Of a stretch of DNA of 58,075 bases, positions 1 through 8,894 are shown piece by piece. Positions within the stretch are counted from its first letter, which is position 1. Each line of letters starts with the position of its first letter. Made by a program: the position numbers and the translations under genes. This DNA comes from Clostridia bacterium (GTDB lineage: Bacteria > Bacillota > Clostridia > Lachnospirales > Lachnospiraceae), in NCBI GenBank assembly GCA_029101305.1, contig JAQXQS010000147.1, forward strand, positions 1 through 58,075. The letters run 5' to 3'. The notes under the pieces were generated by a model. The model was not told the DNA's origin. It saw only the letters and a program-made list of their open reading frames with translations, and did not search any database.

Positions 1-731
1 AATTTGTCAGTGTTTATTATTCCTGACGAGATGCTTTCAATCCTTGTTATTTTATATCTGTGGTTTCTTTTTCCATCTGCCTTATAACTATATCCATTTC
101 GAATAAACTCAGTAACATCCCCCAACTTACGCTGTTCCCAATCATCCGTAAAACCAGCAAATCTAATCTCTGGAACTTTTTTGCCATTTTGAGGAAACAT
201 TTTTTGAAGCATGTATTTTTTTAGTTTTTTCGCATCTTCATACTTCCGCTGGTGAAGAGTGATGAGGTGATCGAGGGTAGTTAAATATTCAGATATTCTT
301 ATCTGTTCGTCAACAGAGGGGATTGAAACTACTGTATCATGAACATCATTTCTATTCAAAGTAGGAACTCCACTACCTGTACTAAAGCGGCTTAAGTCAA
401 TGCATTGAAACATATAATAAACAAACTTTGGATTGTTGCCTTTAAAGTCTGTAACCCACAATGCTGTATTATGTGGCCAGTAATTATCCTCTATATAGTG
501 TAACTTTCCAATCGTTCCGGATCGTCCGGTAACCACTCCTGGTCCCTTAGCCTTATATTCGGAATGATAACTGCCTATTCCATTTGACATTACTACAGGA
601 TACTTGCCTTGTTTAATGTCAGTACTTGGAAGGTCAAATCCTCTTTGTAGAGGAGCTATATCCAAAACCTTACGCTGTTCCCAATCATCTCCATACCCCT
701 TAAATCTGATCTTCGGTTTTCCCATATCCAT
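1..731 (-). CDS. hsdS: Type I restriction-modification specificity subunit HsdS (partial, runs off left edge)
   Basis: The frame reads from an ATG at 731 to the window edge without a stop, about 243 residues. It would be the DNA-recognition subunit of a type I restriction-modification complex, directing HsdM (and HsdR, not seen) to a bipartite target. The first target-recognition domain is followed by a conserved helical spacer with LDHLITLHQRKYEDAKKLKK, then a second domain begins. Each domain opens with the same DDWEQRK segment, encoded by a 21-bp perfect direct repeat at 126-146 and 669-689. Its ATG overlaps the hsdM stop by one base (TGATG), so the two are translationally coupled. The second recognition domain and C-terminus lie outside the window. 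Confidence 0.93.
   Translation of the reverse strand, partial: MDMGKPKIRFKGYGDDWEQRKVLDIAPLQRGFDLPSTDIKQGKYPVVMSNGIGSYHSEYKAKGPGVVTGRSGTIGKLHYIEDNYWPHNTALWVTDFKGNNPKFVYYMFQCIDLSRFSTGSGVPTLNRNDVHDTVVSIPSVDEQIRISEYLTTLDHLITLHQRKYEDAKKLKKYMLQKMFPQNGKKVPEIRFAGFTDDWEQRKLGDVTEFIRNGYSYKADGKRNHRYKITRIESISSGIINTDK
126..146 (-). repeat. 21-bp direct repeat in hsdS (copy 2)
   Basis: Perfect 21-bp match to 669-689, encoding DDWEQRK at the entry to the second recognition domain. Such repeats at domain boundaries are known recombination points for swapping HsdS recognition halves; here that is inference. Confidence 0.8.
669..689 (-). repeat. 21-bp direct repeat in hsdS (copy 1)
   Basis: Perfect partner of 126-146, at the entry to the first recognition domain. 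Flanking codons are also similar (IRFKGY against IRFAGF). Confidence 0.8.
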
Positions 732-2329
732 CACCCCTTCATTTCCCCGATCAACTCACTCAATGATGCCATTATGTTTTCATCATCTGATGTCAATTCC
801 TCCAAAAGTGACAGAAATTCCCCCTGCACCTGCTTAATTTCGCTATCCGTTTTCTTCATTTCCACCAATAGTGCATTTAAATCAATTTCTTCCTCTTTTT
901 CAAAATTATCCACATAGCGGGGGATATTAAGATTAAAATCATTTTTCTCAATGTCTTCAAAGCTGGCAAGAAATGTCTCTTTTTCCACTGTTTCTCTTCT
1001 ACTGTATAATTCAAGAACTTCATTAATATGTTCATCTGTCATTTCATTTTGTTTCTTACCTTTGTTGAACTTCTTTGAAGCATCTATAAACAATACATCC
1101 CGACCATCTCGGTGCTTCTTCAGCACAATAATACAGGTAGGAATAGATGTATTATAAAATAAATTTGCAGGTAAACCAATCACAGCGTAAATATTACCTG
1201 AACGAAGTAATTTTTCTCTTATTTTCCCTTCAGCAGCACCACGGAAGAGAACTCCGTGAGGTAAAACAATCGCCATTGTTCCATTACTCTTTAAATGATA
1301 CAAACCATGAAGTAAAAATGCATAATCCGCTTTTGATTTCGGAGCCAGTACCCCATAATCACTGAATCTTTCGTCCTGCAAAAAACCCTGTGCGGCACTC
1401 CAATGTGCTGAATATGGTGGATTCATAAGAACCATATTAAAATCCGTTTCTTCATCTGTAGGCCAGTCCTCATCCAGTGTATCACCATTTCGCAGTTTCT
1501 GATTCTCTGCTGCAACACCATGCAAAATCATATTCATTCGTGCCAGATTATAAGTAGACGTATTCAATTCCTGTCCATAATATCCAATATATCTTGGAGC
1601 TGCTGCATATTTTTTCACGTTTAAAAGCAACGATCCCGAACCCATACATGGGTCATATACAGACAATCCCCTTTTATCTTCCTGCCCCGAAATCGCAATT
1701 CTGGTCAAAATCTTGGATACTGCCTGTGGTGTGTAGAATTCTCCAGCTTTTTTCCCTGTCTCTGACGCAAACTGACCAATCAGATATTCATAAGCATTCC
1801 CCAGTATTTCCTCGTTTGAATTCAATAAATCAGCTTTATCAATTTCTTTAATCAGACTGACGACGGTATCACTTTGCTTCTGATCCCCAGTTCCCAAACG
1901 GTTGGAATACAAATCAATATCCGCAAAAAGCCCTGCAAACATAGGATTACTTTGTTCAATAGTATTAAATCCCTTCTGCAACTGTTCACGGCTAAAGCAA
2001 CTATTCCGTGCTGCATCTGCAAAATAAGTATAGGTAAGCTCCGGTTCCATCACATAATGGCACTCATCCATCATTGCTTGCTTTAAATCTCCTGCACCTT
2101 CACTTTTCAATTCTTTTTCATAAACATTTAAAGCTTCTTTTAGAGATTCCGGTTTGCCATTGCGGATCATATCATACGCTTTTATAAGAAAAGAATCCGA
2201 TAGATATTTATAAAAAACAATTCCCAGCAAATAGTTTTTGTATTCATTCGCATCCATTTTAGAACGGAGAATGTCCGCACCACTCCATAATACACTGATT
2301 AAATCCTTACTATTTCCCACTTCTGCCAT
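731..2329 (-). CDS. hsdM: Type I restriction-modification N6-adenine methyltransferase HsdM
   Basis: This 532-residue protein is the methyltransferase subunit of a type I system, transferring a methyl group from S-adenosylmethionine to adenine within the site chosen by HsdS. An N-terminal helical HsdM domain (about 1-150) precedes the methyltransferase fold. Motif I is DPCMGSGS near residues 226-233 and the catalytic motif IV is NPPY at 303-306. A GGAGG site sits 8 bases before the ATG. It lies 59 bases downstream of the Fic gene and overlaps hsdS by one base, so fic-hsdM-hsdS is probably one transcript. No hsdR is in view; it may be to the left or missing. Length is normal for the family. 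Confidence 0.95.
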   Translation of the reverse strand: MAEVGNSKDLISVLWSGADILRSKMDANEYKNYLLGIVFYKYLSDSFLIKAYDMIRNGKPESLKEALNVYEKELKSEGAGDLKQAMMDECHYVMEPELTYTYFADAARNSCFSREQLQKGFNTIEQSNPMFAGLFADIDLYSNRLGTGDQKQSDTVVSLIKEIDKADLLNSNEEILGNAYEYLIGQFASETGKKAGEFYTPQAVSKILTRIAISGQEDKRGLSVYDPCMGSGSLLLNVKKYAAAPRYIGYYGQELNTSTYNLARMNMILHGVAAENQKLRNGDTLDEDWPTDEETDFNMVLMNPPYSAHWSAAQGFLQDERFSDYGVLAPKSKADYAFLLHGLYHLKSNGTMAIVLPHGVLFRGAAEGKIREKLLRSGNIYAVIGLPANLFYNTSIPTCIIVLKKHRDGRDVLFIDASKKFNKGKKQNEMTDEHINEVLELYSRRETVEKETFLASFEDIEKNDFNLNIPRYVDNFEKEEEIDLNALLVEMKKTDSEIKQVQGEFLSLLEELTSDDENIMASLSELIGEMKG

Positions 2330-2388
2330 CTCTTAATCCTCCGTTTTATCCTCGTTTATAACACAATTCTTGAATTTGCTTTTCCGCC

Positions 2389-3381
2389 CTACTTTTTAAC
2401 ATACCTCTGATTCCTGCTATTCGGCTTCTCCGGAATTGTCATCTCCACAACTCCAAGCTTCAATGCCGGATTCATGTAATTTTTCCGGAATGTCTCCCGC
2501 GATTTTATGCCCAGATTTTCCATAATTGCAACCGCCGTATAAGGAACATCATATTCCATTACATCCAGCATTCGCTTTACATATTCACTTAATTCGGCAT
2601 TTGATTTTTTCATCTGCAAAATAACCTGATCCAGGATCCCGTCAATCTGTTCCAACATAAATTCAATGAATACATTAGAATCTCCACGGACATGGCATCT
2701 GGCAATCGCATCATAATACTCACTTTGAAATTTTTCAATCTGACTCTCCAATGGGATATACTCAAAGATGCTTCTCCACCTATACAGCAGTACAGTATGC
2801 CATAATCTTGCCATTCTTCCATTTCCATCAGCAAAAGGATGAATAAATACAAATTCGTAATGGAATACAGCTGACAGAATTAAGGGATGCACGTTTTCCC
2901 GGTTTGCCTTCATCCAGGAAAATAAATCTTTCATAAGTTCTGGTACCATATTTGGCGGTGGTGCAACAAAAATGCATTCCTCACCGTCAAAAACTCCCTC
3001 TTCACCTCTGCGGAAAGTTCCTGATTCTTTCACGATCCCCGCCGTCAAAATTCTATGGATTCGTTTTAATTCTCCAATACTATATGGATTAATTTCTTCA
3101 ATTTTTTCATATGCTTCATAAGCATTTTTTACTTCCTGGATTTCCAGTCTGTCTCCCAGCACAAATTTTCCATTAATAACATCCCTTACTTCCGACAATG
3201 AAAGAGAATTTGCTTCAATTTTCAATGAAGAATGAATCGATTTTATTCTGTTGTTTCTTCTGAGATGCGGTTTCGTATCCAGTTGGTAATGGCTGGTGAT
3301 GTTTCCTACCTTCTCAGAGATAGAAGCCACATAATCAAGCATTTTATTTGTAATTGTAAAAGGTGGGGCATAGTTTTCCAT
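2389..3381 (-). CDS. Fic-domain protein (putative AMP/nucleotidyl-transferase)
   Basis: This is a 330-residue Fic protein. The signature HPFADGNGR at residues 181-189 carries the catalytic His and the phosphate-binding GNGR of enzymes that usually AMPylate Tyr, Ser or Thr of a target protein. Near residues 51-58 SSLKIEAN resembles the class II autoinhibitory helix (S/T-xxx-E-G/N), but Ala replaces the usual Gly/Asn after the Glu. A winged-helix-like C-terminus follows (YTAVAIMENLGIKSRETFRKN). The start has a GAGGTG ribosome site. It precedes hsdM in the same direction. Fic genes recur inside type I loci; the target is unknown, and no separate antitoxin gene was seen. Confidence 0.9.
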   Translation of the reverse strand: MENYAPPFTITNKMLDYVASISEKVGNITSHYQLDTKPHLRRNNRIKSIHSSLKIEANSLSLSEVRDVINGKFVLGDRLEIQEVKNAYEAYEKIEEINPYSIGELKRIHRILTAGIVKESGTFRRGEEGVFDGEECIFVAPPPNMVPELMKDLFSWMKANRENVHPLILSAVFHYEFVFIHPFADGNGRMARLWHTVLLYRWRSIFEYIPLESQIEKFQSEYYDAIARCHVRGDSNVFIEFMLEQIDGILDQVILQMKKSNAELSEYVKRMLDVMEYDVPYTAVAIMENLGIKSRETFRKNYMNPALKLGVVEMTIPEKPNSRNQRYVKK

Positions 3382-3700
3382 GTGTTTTCACCTCATATCT
3401 TGCTTATTATCTTGCTTATTATCTTACCACATTTCCCATTGCTTATACAATTAGTATTTGTTTGCAATAAAAATCCGACCTCATATATTACATATCGTTA
3501 CGAAATGAGAAACGGCTACAAGGCTTGATTTACAAGGTTTGCAATCGTTTTTTAATCATTTAACTGTCAAAGATAGGATTGTACCATATTTTCCATAACC
3601 CCACCAAAATTTTGTCGTATTCTGACTGATATTTCCATCCAATATCAATTGTAGAATTCATGAAAAAAGCACTTTAACCTATCGGCTAAAGTGCTCATCT
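3382..3700. promoter_or_regulatory. Intergenic region with duplicated upstream sequence (fic side)
   Basis: The 319-bp gap between the nuclease gene and fic. Next to fic, 3409-3460 closely matches 5369-5421 upstream of the AAA-like remnant. A tandem 12-bp unit (ATCTTGCTTATT, twice) lies at 3397-3420. On the minus strand the shared block contains TTGTAT, 18 bases, then TAAGAT, a reasonable sigma-A promoter firing into fic-hsdM-hsdS. Nothing further was recognised at 3470-3700. Confidence 0.6.
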
Positions 3701-4762
3701 TTACATTCCCATTTCTTCCATCTCTTTTAACATAAATTCTTCTAGTCTCTTCTTATCTGGCAAATGCAGCATATATGTTGATACAAATAATTGATTATCC
3801 ATACCTGATAACGCATATTCAACCATTTGTGAACCTTTATCTGTGCAAAGAAGTATTCCTACAGGTGGATTATCCCCTTCATTCATTTCATTTTTCTTAT
3901 AATAACCTACATAAGCATTGAGCTGTCCTAACTCTTCGTGCTTAAATTCATCATTCTTAAGTTCAATAATGACATTACAATGTAAAATGCGATTATAAAA
4001 AACAAGGTCAATAAAATAATACTTATCATCTATTATAATACGTTTTTGCCTGGCTTCAAAACAAAATCCCTCACCAAGTTCAAGCATAAACTCCTGCAAA
4101 TGATCCATAAGTGCCTGTTCTAAATCAGATTCAGACACTGCTTCCTTCGCATCCAGCCCCAAAAATTCAAATGTAAATGGATCTTTTATCGAAAGCATTG
4201 TTTTGTTTCCACTACCTTCGGATTTTTTTAATAATAATTCAGGCTTTTTACTTATGCCAGCTCTTACATAAAGATTGGTCTTTATCTGTCTGCGAAGTTC
4301 TCTCACATTCCAATTACACTTCATACATTCTGTTTCATAAAAAAATCTCTCAAAGGCATCTGCCAGTCCCATAATCTCACGTATATGCGAGAACGATAAG
4401 TTATTGACCAAAACATCTGGAGCTGTGACAAATTGGTTCGACACTGTCGAACTTTTTCCAAAATCTGGTAATTCAAATTCGCTCGACACAGTCGAACCAA
4501 TTTGAGGATATACTTTATAAAACTGTCTACAAACCTTGAAAAGAGTTGCGTTCATTCCTTTTTTATTAATTCTATTTTCCAAATTTTTCAAAAGATGTGA
4601 ACCATATTCAGCTCTGTCACTACCATCTTGTTCATATTCAACTATATAATATCCAATTGCCCAATTTCTCAATGTCATAAGCTGATTTACAGCACTTTTC
4701 GCCGCCGAACTCGCTTTATCATTTATCTGTATAATGCTATCTGCCAGCAATTGAAATTCCAT
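3701..4762 (-). CDS. DUF1016 / YhcG-family PDDEXK nuclease
   Basis: This 353-residue protein belongs to the YhcG (DUF1016) family. The N-terminal helical half (about 1-170) has the family's RNWAIGYYIVEYEQDG and YGSHLLKNL segments and was proposed to bind DNA. The C-terminal half is a PD-(D/E)xK fold: Asp252 in FIDLVFYN and Glu267-x-Lys269 in IELKN are the expected metal and catalytic positions, followed by GQLNAYVGYY. A GGAGG site precedes the ATG by 7 bases. The family is common beside type I restriction genes and in defence islands; its exact role is not settled. It is separated from fic by 319 bp with its own promoter, so it is probably a separate unit. Confidence 0.9.
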   Translation of the reverse strand: MEFQLLADSIIQINDKASSAAKSAVNQLMTLRNWAIGYYIVEYEQDGSDRAEYGSHLLKNLENRINKKGMNATLFKVCRQFYKVYPQIGSTVSSEFELPDFGKSSTVSNQFVTAPDVLVNNLSFSHIREIMGLADAFERFFYETECMKCNWNVRELRRQIKTNLYVRAGISKKPELLLKKSEGSGNKTMLSIKDPFTFEFLGLDAKEAVSESDLEQALMDHLQEFMLELGEGFCFEARQKRIIIDDKYYFIDLVFYNRILHCNVIIELKNDEFKHEELGQLNAYVGYYKKNEMNEGDNPPVGILLCTDKGSQMVEYALSGMDNQLFVSTYMLHLPDKKRLEEFMLKEMEEMGM

Positions 4763-4857
4763 TAACTAACCTCCAATAGATTATCTTACAATAATTATAG
4801 AAATGCTTTCTTTACTTCTTCTTTCTGATCCGATGTATTTCTTTTCTAGCCTTGCCA

Positions 4858-5325
4858 CTATTCCATCAAATATTCCTCAATCACACACTCATGCTCTTTT
4901 GTCTTCTTATTATAATTCACTCCCACCAGCAAAATATTTCCCCTGTAACCTTCCAGACTTCTGCAATACTCCTTCTGCTTAATCTGGCTGATCAGCTCTT
5001 CTATATTTTCGCTTCTGCTTAAAAACTCCTGTATATTCAGGGAAATCGTATTATATTTGTTTCTGTATATTTCAAAATCCTTACTTTTCGAGATTTCAAA
5101 TTTTGAAAAAAGTTCTCTGGAATCACAGCCTTTGCTGTAATATGCAGTCAGCATATTCGCGGCCAGCGATTTTCCGAATCTGCGTGGTCTGCTGACGCAG
5201 ACATAACTTTGCATTGTATTCATAACCCGGTTGGTATATTGGATCAAGCCGGTTTTATCTACATAAATTTCAGAATTTACACTTCTGGCGAAGCTTTCAT
5301 TTCCCTGACTCAGATATCTTCCCAT
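4858..5325 (-). pseudogene. AAA-ATPase-like / PD-(D/E)XK protein, internally deleted remnant
   Basis: The 155 residues begin like the large AAA-ATPase-like family, with a YVDKT segment and P-loop RPRRFGKS at 46-53, up to about residue 115. They then jump to a short piece resembling the extreme C-terminus of the family's nuclease domain (GNILLVGVNYNKKTKEHECVIEEY). Full members are about 500-570 residues, so roughly 350-400 residues, including Walker B and most of the nuclease domain, are missing while the frame stays open. The start at 5325 is preferred over one 27 bases upstream because GGGAGG lies just before it. It is probably non-functional. It shares its upstream block with fic. Confidence 0.75.
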
Positions 5326-5368
5326 ATTCGCCTCCCGGGTTGTAATTCCCACCTATATTTCATCGGAA

Positions 5369-5421
5369 TATCTTGCTTATTATCTTATCACATTTCCATC
5401 TGCTTATACAATTGGTATTTG
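5369..5421 (-). promoter_or_regulatory. Second copy of the fic-type upstream block
   Basis: About 52 bp, differing at only a few positions from 3409-3460. It has TTGTAT and TAAGAT at similar spacing on the minus strand and drives the AAA-like remnant. Only one copy of the 12-bp unit is present here. Confidence 0.55.
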
Positions 5422-5469
5422 ATCGCCGCCAAACTCTTTTCCGAATCATATAAATACAGCCATCAGCAC

Positions 5470-5496
5470 AAAAAAAATCCCGGCATTTCTGCCGGG
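5470..5496 (-). terminator. Rho-independent terminator of the sugar-import operon
   Basis: On the minus strand CCCGGCA, a 4-base loop, TGCCGGG, then A and eight T. It lies 56 bp past the BadF-type kinase stop. Confidence 0.9.
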
Positions 5497-5551
5497 TACT
5501 GCAAACTCATGATGCCAGGGGCAAAAAGTCAGAAAGCTGTTCCTGCCTGCA

Positions 5552-6499
5552 TCATTCAATATTTTTTCTCATTCTCAGCATCTGCACTGCGCCTTCCACT
5601 GGACGCCTGTCACACATCTTCACATCCAGTTTTCCCTGGCAGATGCAGCCCAGAGATTTGCGCAGCAGGGAAAGATACTCCTCCGGCGCCGCCTTCGTCA
5701 ATATGGATCCGGAAAAATATACTGGAATTTTTTCATGGGAAAATTGAAGATTCCTGACCGCCGCATCAATGGTGTAAGCTGCACATTTCACCATCCGGTT
5801 CGCCAATACCTCTGTTTCTGGATTGTACCGCTGAAAAAGTGCAAAAAACAACTGGATGATTTTCTGATGCAATTCCCTACTCTCCGGGTCATCCACGCTT
5901 TTCAGTGCCGCCCAGGAATTTATAAAATCTTCTTTTCCGCTAAGAGACAGCCTTTCCATATAAGCCTCTACTAATGGAGTTCTGGAATTTTTCAAAATCA
6001 GATCTTCGTAAACCTTACGGTACATATGCATTACGATCCAGTTTCCTCCACCGGCATCCCCGGACCATTCATCCATACCCGCCAGCTTGATTTTGTTTCC
6101 CAGTTCATCAATGGCCGCACAACACATTCCCGTTCCACAATTAAGGGAAACTCCCCATCCAGCCGGATTTTCAGCCCAAATGGGGAGATAGCCATCATTC
6201 ATTGCAAGAAAACGGGAAAAACCTATTCTGGAAAAACAGGCATCCATATGCTTCTGGTCTTCCGAGGTATCCAGACCTGAAATTCCTCCTGCTACGTCCT
6301 GAATATCCGAAATTGTCAAACTGTTACGTCCCAGCAGGGCATCCAGTGAATCCCGCAGCAGCCGCTGCACATCCTCCCAGCCTTTTCCAAGGAAATCGTG
6401 ATTCAGACAGCCTCCCAGATAACGATCTGTTACCTGGAAGTTTTTATCCAGAAGCAGATATTCTGTTTTGGTTCCGCCTCCGTCTATTGCAATATACAT
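5552..6499 (-). CDS. BadF/BadG-family ATPase, probable N-acetylglucosamine-kinase-like sugar kinase
   Basis: This 315-residue protein has the ASKHA kinase fold. DGGGTKTEYLLLD at residues 6-18 is the first phosphate loop, and NCGTGMCCAA near 120 is the second. Members phosphorylate N-acetylglucosamine or related sugars, or act as activator ATPases of iron-sulfur enzymes. The activator type has conserved cysteines around a cluster that are not evident here, and the sugar-transport setting favours a kinase. It is the last gene of the minus-strand operon, 9 bp after the ADP-ribosylglycohydrolase-fold gene and just before a strong terminator. It plausibly phosphorylates the sugar released from the imported compound. 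The substrate cannot be named. Confidence 0.8.
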   Translation of the reverse strand: MYIAIDGGGTKTEYLLLDKNFQVTDRYLGGCLNHDFLGKGWEDVQRLLRDSLDALLGRNSLTISDIQDVAGGISGLDTSEDQKHMDACFSRIGFSRFLAMNDGYLPIWAENPAGWGVSLNCGTGMCCAAIDELGNKIKLAGMDEWSGDAGGGNWIVMHMYRKVYEDLILKNSRTPLVEAYMERLSLSGKEDFINSWAALKSVDDPESRELHQKIIQLFFALFQRYNPETEVLANRMVKCAAYTIDAAVRNLQFSHEKIPVYFSGSILTKAAPEEYLSLLRKSLGCICQGKLDVKMCDRRPVEGAVQMLRMRKNIE

Positions 6500-6508
6500 A
6501 AATATCCC

Positions 6509-8068
6509 TTACTTTCCAGCAAAAAGAACAACCTTTACAGGACCATCAGAATGTCTTCCTGTAAGAGAAATATCCACGATCAGCTCCAGTCTGCTCTCTT
6601 TAAATTCTTCTGTATTGATTTCAAATTCCTTCTCCGCGCAGGAAAGATAAAGATTATTTAATGGCAGCTCTGCTGTAGATGCTCCGACAGCTGTAACTCC
6701 ATCCGGAAGATATAACTTGATTTTTACCCACTGCTGTTCACGCATTGTATTTGAATTTACTACTTTAACTTTAAATTTTCTTGTTTCACCTGGTGTGAAG
6801 AAAACAGAATCCTCATAGTCAACCATAACACTAAATGCAGGGAACTGATATCTGGCAACATAGGAAGAAAGAGAGCACAGATCACGGATCGGCATTTCTT
6901 CTGATTTTCCATTTCCATTGATCAATGGCAGATAATCTGTAGTCTGACTACAGAACAATCCATCTTTTTCCAGGCACTCAATTGTCATACCACCTTCTGC
7001 AAACGCATCGCACAGATCCTGTCCAAGGAAGCCCGGTACAACACGAAGAATACGCTCCGCAAGCTCTGTTGCCGTATCCGGAACCCAGATTCCATGGCTT
7101 GTCTTATCAATACACATCGTTACGATCTTGTCATTAAGAGGCTTGGTCCATTTTTCCGGCAGCCCGGATGCGCCATAAATAATTCCCAGAAGGGCGCCAA
7201 GCGTTGCACAGGTACAATCTGTATCTTCTCCACAGTTATTGGCAATAATCAGACTCTTTCCGAAATCCCCTTCTCCATAAAGAAGTCCTAAAACTGCAAA
7301 TGCTACGTTCTCCGGAGCATCAAAACCAGGCTCTCCAATTTCCATTCCCTCATTATTCTCTTTCGGTATTTCATTTAACTTGCATTCCTGGATTCCGAAA
7401 GTTCCAGGTGCTGTATTATGTACGATTTTTCTTGCTTCCAGATAATCAATTCCATTGTGATAGCACTCCACTGTCTTGCGGATTGCCCTTGATACTGCAC
7501 AATTTTCCGGAATATAGGAAAGACCAATATCAACCAGCTTCTCACGATCGCTTTCCACAAATGCAGCACTCTGTATCGCTGCTGTAAAAATCTCTCCATA
7601 CATGCCTTCATCAGCATGATCTACAATCGCATCTTCAAATGCGTATCTGGTGGCAATTTCTGGATGTCCCGGAGCCAGGCAAGCCCAAAGCTCGGAACGA
7701 ATCCAGCAACCGTTGCTGTTTTTGTAAGTATTATCCACATCCCCACATAAAGGCGGAACGATTCCAGCCTTCAGATTAGCTTTTCCTGTTCCATATTCTA
7801 CCCAGTTCGGAATTACATAGGACAGCCAGTACTCACCAAGAATAGACGCATTTACATTTCTGCCATAACGCTCTACTGCTGCCAGCCACACAATCTGAAG
7901 GTCAAGATCATCATTTGCCGGTGGTCCCATAGTCAGATCCTGAATATAGAAATCTACGTCCGGCACCATTCTTTTGCACTCAAAAGGTGCTCCCAGAACA
8001 CCTCCTACATTTTTTCCTGCCCAGCATCCTGCCAGCTTGTCACGGAATTCATTTAATCTTAAAACCAT
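6509..8068 (-). CDS. ADP-ribosylglycohydrolase-family enzyme
   Basis: This 519-residue protein has the ADP-ribosylglycohydrolase fold, a di-metal helical hydrolase normally cleaving N- or O-glycosidic ADP-ribose bonds. The N-terminal region has KLAGCWAGKNVGGVLGAPFE and the metal-site segment ANDDLDLQ. The C-terminal metal motif is GEDTDCTCATLGALLG. An extra C-terminal beta-rich domain of about 150 residues follows, which simple family members lack. The start at 8068 is chosen over 8083 because GGGAGGT lies at the right spacing. Its place in a carbohydrate uptake operon beside a sugar kinase suggests an imported N-glycoside or riboside rather than protein ADP-ribose. That substrate is inference. 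Confidence 0.85.
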   Translation of the reverse strand: MVLRLNEFRDKLAGCWAGKNVGGVLGAPFECKRMVPDVDFYIQDLTMGPPANDDLDLQIVWLAAVERYGRNVNASILGEYWLSYVIPNWVEYGTGKANLKAGIVPPLCGDVDNTYKNSNGCWIRSELWACLAPGHPEIATRYAFEDAIVDHADEGMYGEIFTAAIQSAAFVESDREKLVDIGLSYIPENCAVSRAIRKTVECYHNGIDYLEARKIVHNTAPGTFGIQECKLNEIPKENNEGMEIGEPGFDAPENVAFAVLGLLYGEGDFGKSLIIANNCGEDTDCTCATLGALLGIIYGASGLPEKWTKPLNDKIVTMCIDKTSHGIWVPDTATELAERILRVVPGFLGQDLCDAFAEGGMTIECLEKDGLFCSQTTDYLPLINGNGKSEEMPIRDLCSLSSYVARYQFPAFSVMVDYEDSVFFTPGETRKFKVKVVNSNTMREQQWVKIKLYLPDGVTAVGASTAELPLNNLYLSCAEKEFEINTEEFKESRLELIVDISLTGRHSDGPVKVVLFAGK

Positions 8069-8168
8069 AATACTACCTCCCATATTATAATAGTGATCTT
8101 ATGACCAAAAGCTTTCTTGTCCCCCACGAACTGCTCTTTGATCTTTACTCTTTGATTCTTGTATCCTG

Positions 8169-8894
8169 CTATTTACGGAATTGCGAAGGTGTTACCCCCA
8201 CAATTCCCTTAAATATTTTTGTAAAAATACGGTAATCACTGAACCCAACCTTTTCTGCCACAACCGTGATCGGCTCATTTGTCTTCTTTAAATATTCTTT
8301 TGCCTTCTCCACACGCGCCTGATTCAGATAGGTATGATATCCATATCCCAGTTCCTTTTTAAACAACTGACTAATATAATTCGGATTCAGATTCATATTA
8401 CGGGCCAATAAAGTAAGCCTCATATCCTCGTTTTCAAGATTTTCGTTGACATAATCGACTACTTTTTTCAAGGTATCCGACAAAATCATCTGACGGTCTG
8501 GATTTTCCATTATTTTCGTAACAATACTCTCAATCACTTCTCCAAAAGCATCAAAATCAATTGGCTTCAATAAAAAATCTGAAACTCTCAGCCGAAGTGC
8601 CTCCTGGCAATAGGAAAACTCATCATATCCAGTCACCACGATCATATAAATAGGGTGATCTACTGGTACACTTTCCTGAATCGCCCGGATTGCTTCCAGC
8701 CCGTTCAGTTTGGGAAGATTAATATCCATGATCACAATATCTGGATTTAATTCTCCCGCCATTTTCACTGCTTCCTGTCCATCCATAGCAGTTCCCACAA
8801 TTTCACAATTGTATTTCTGCCAGTCAAATAGCAATTTGTAACCTTCCAGAATAGCCGCTTCATCATCTGCTAAAAGTACTCTGCAATTTTTCAT
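8169..8894 (-). CDS. YesN-type response regulator (REC + AraC HTH)
   Basis: This 241-residue regulator has an N-terminal receiver with the phospho-acceptor Asp in IVIMDINLPKLNG and LKPID near the end of the domain. A C-terminal AraC-type double helix-turn-helix has LTLLARNMNLNPNYISQLFKKELG and VGFSDYRIFTKIFKG. It is shorter than typical YesN proteins (about 350-530) because the middle region is nearly absent. Its ATG overlaps the yesM stop in ATGA, so the pair is coupled. It probably activates the binding-protein promoter upstream of 13882 in response to extracellular sugar sensed by YesM. Confidence 0.92.
   Translation of the reverse strand: MKNCRVLLADDEAAILEGYKLLFDWQKYNCEIVGTAMDGQEAVKMAGELNPDIVIMDINLPKLNGLEAIRAIQESVPVDHPIYMIVVTGYDEFSYCQEALRLRVSDFLLKPIDFDAFGEVIESIVTKIMENPDRQMILSDTLKKVVDYVNENLENEDMRLTLLARNMNLNPNYISQLFKKELGYGYHTYLNQARVEKAKEYLKKTNEPITVVAEKVGFSDYRIFTKIFKGIVGVTPSQFRK

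Noticed and set aside
3397-3420. CRISPR array start (tandem 12-bp unit)
   Set aside because: Only two units, no spacers, too short.
1-5421. Integrated phage or mobile island around the restriction genes
   Set aside because: No integrase, transposase or structural gene is visible; the accessory nature rests on gene types only.
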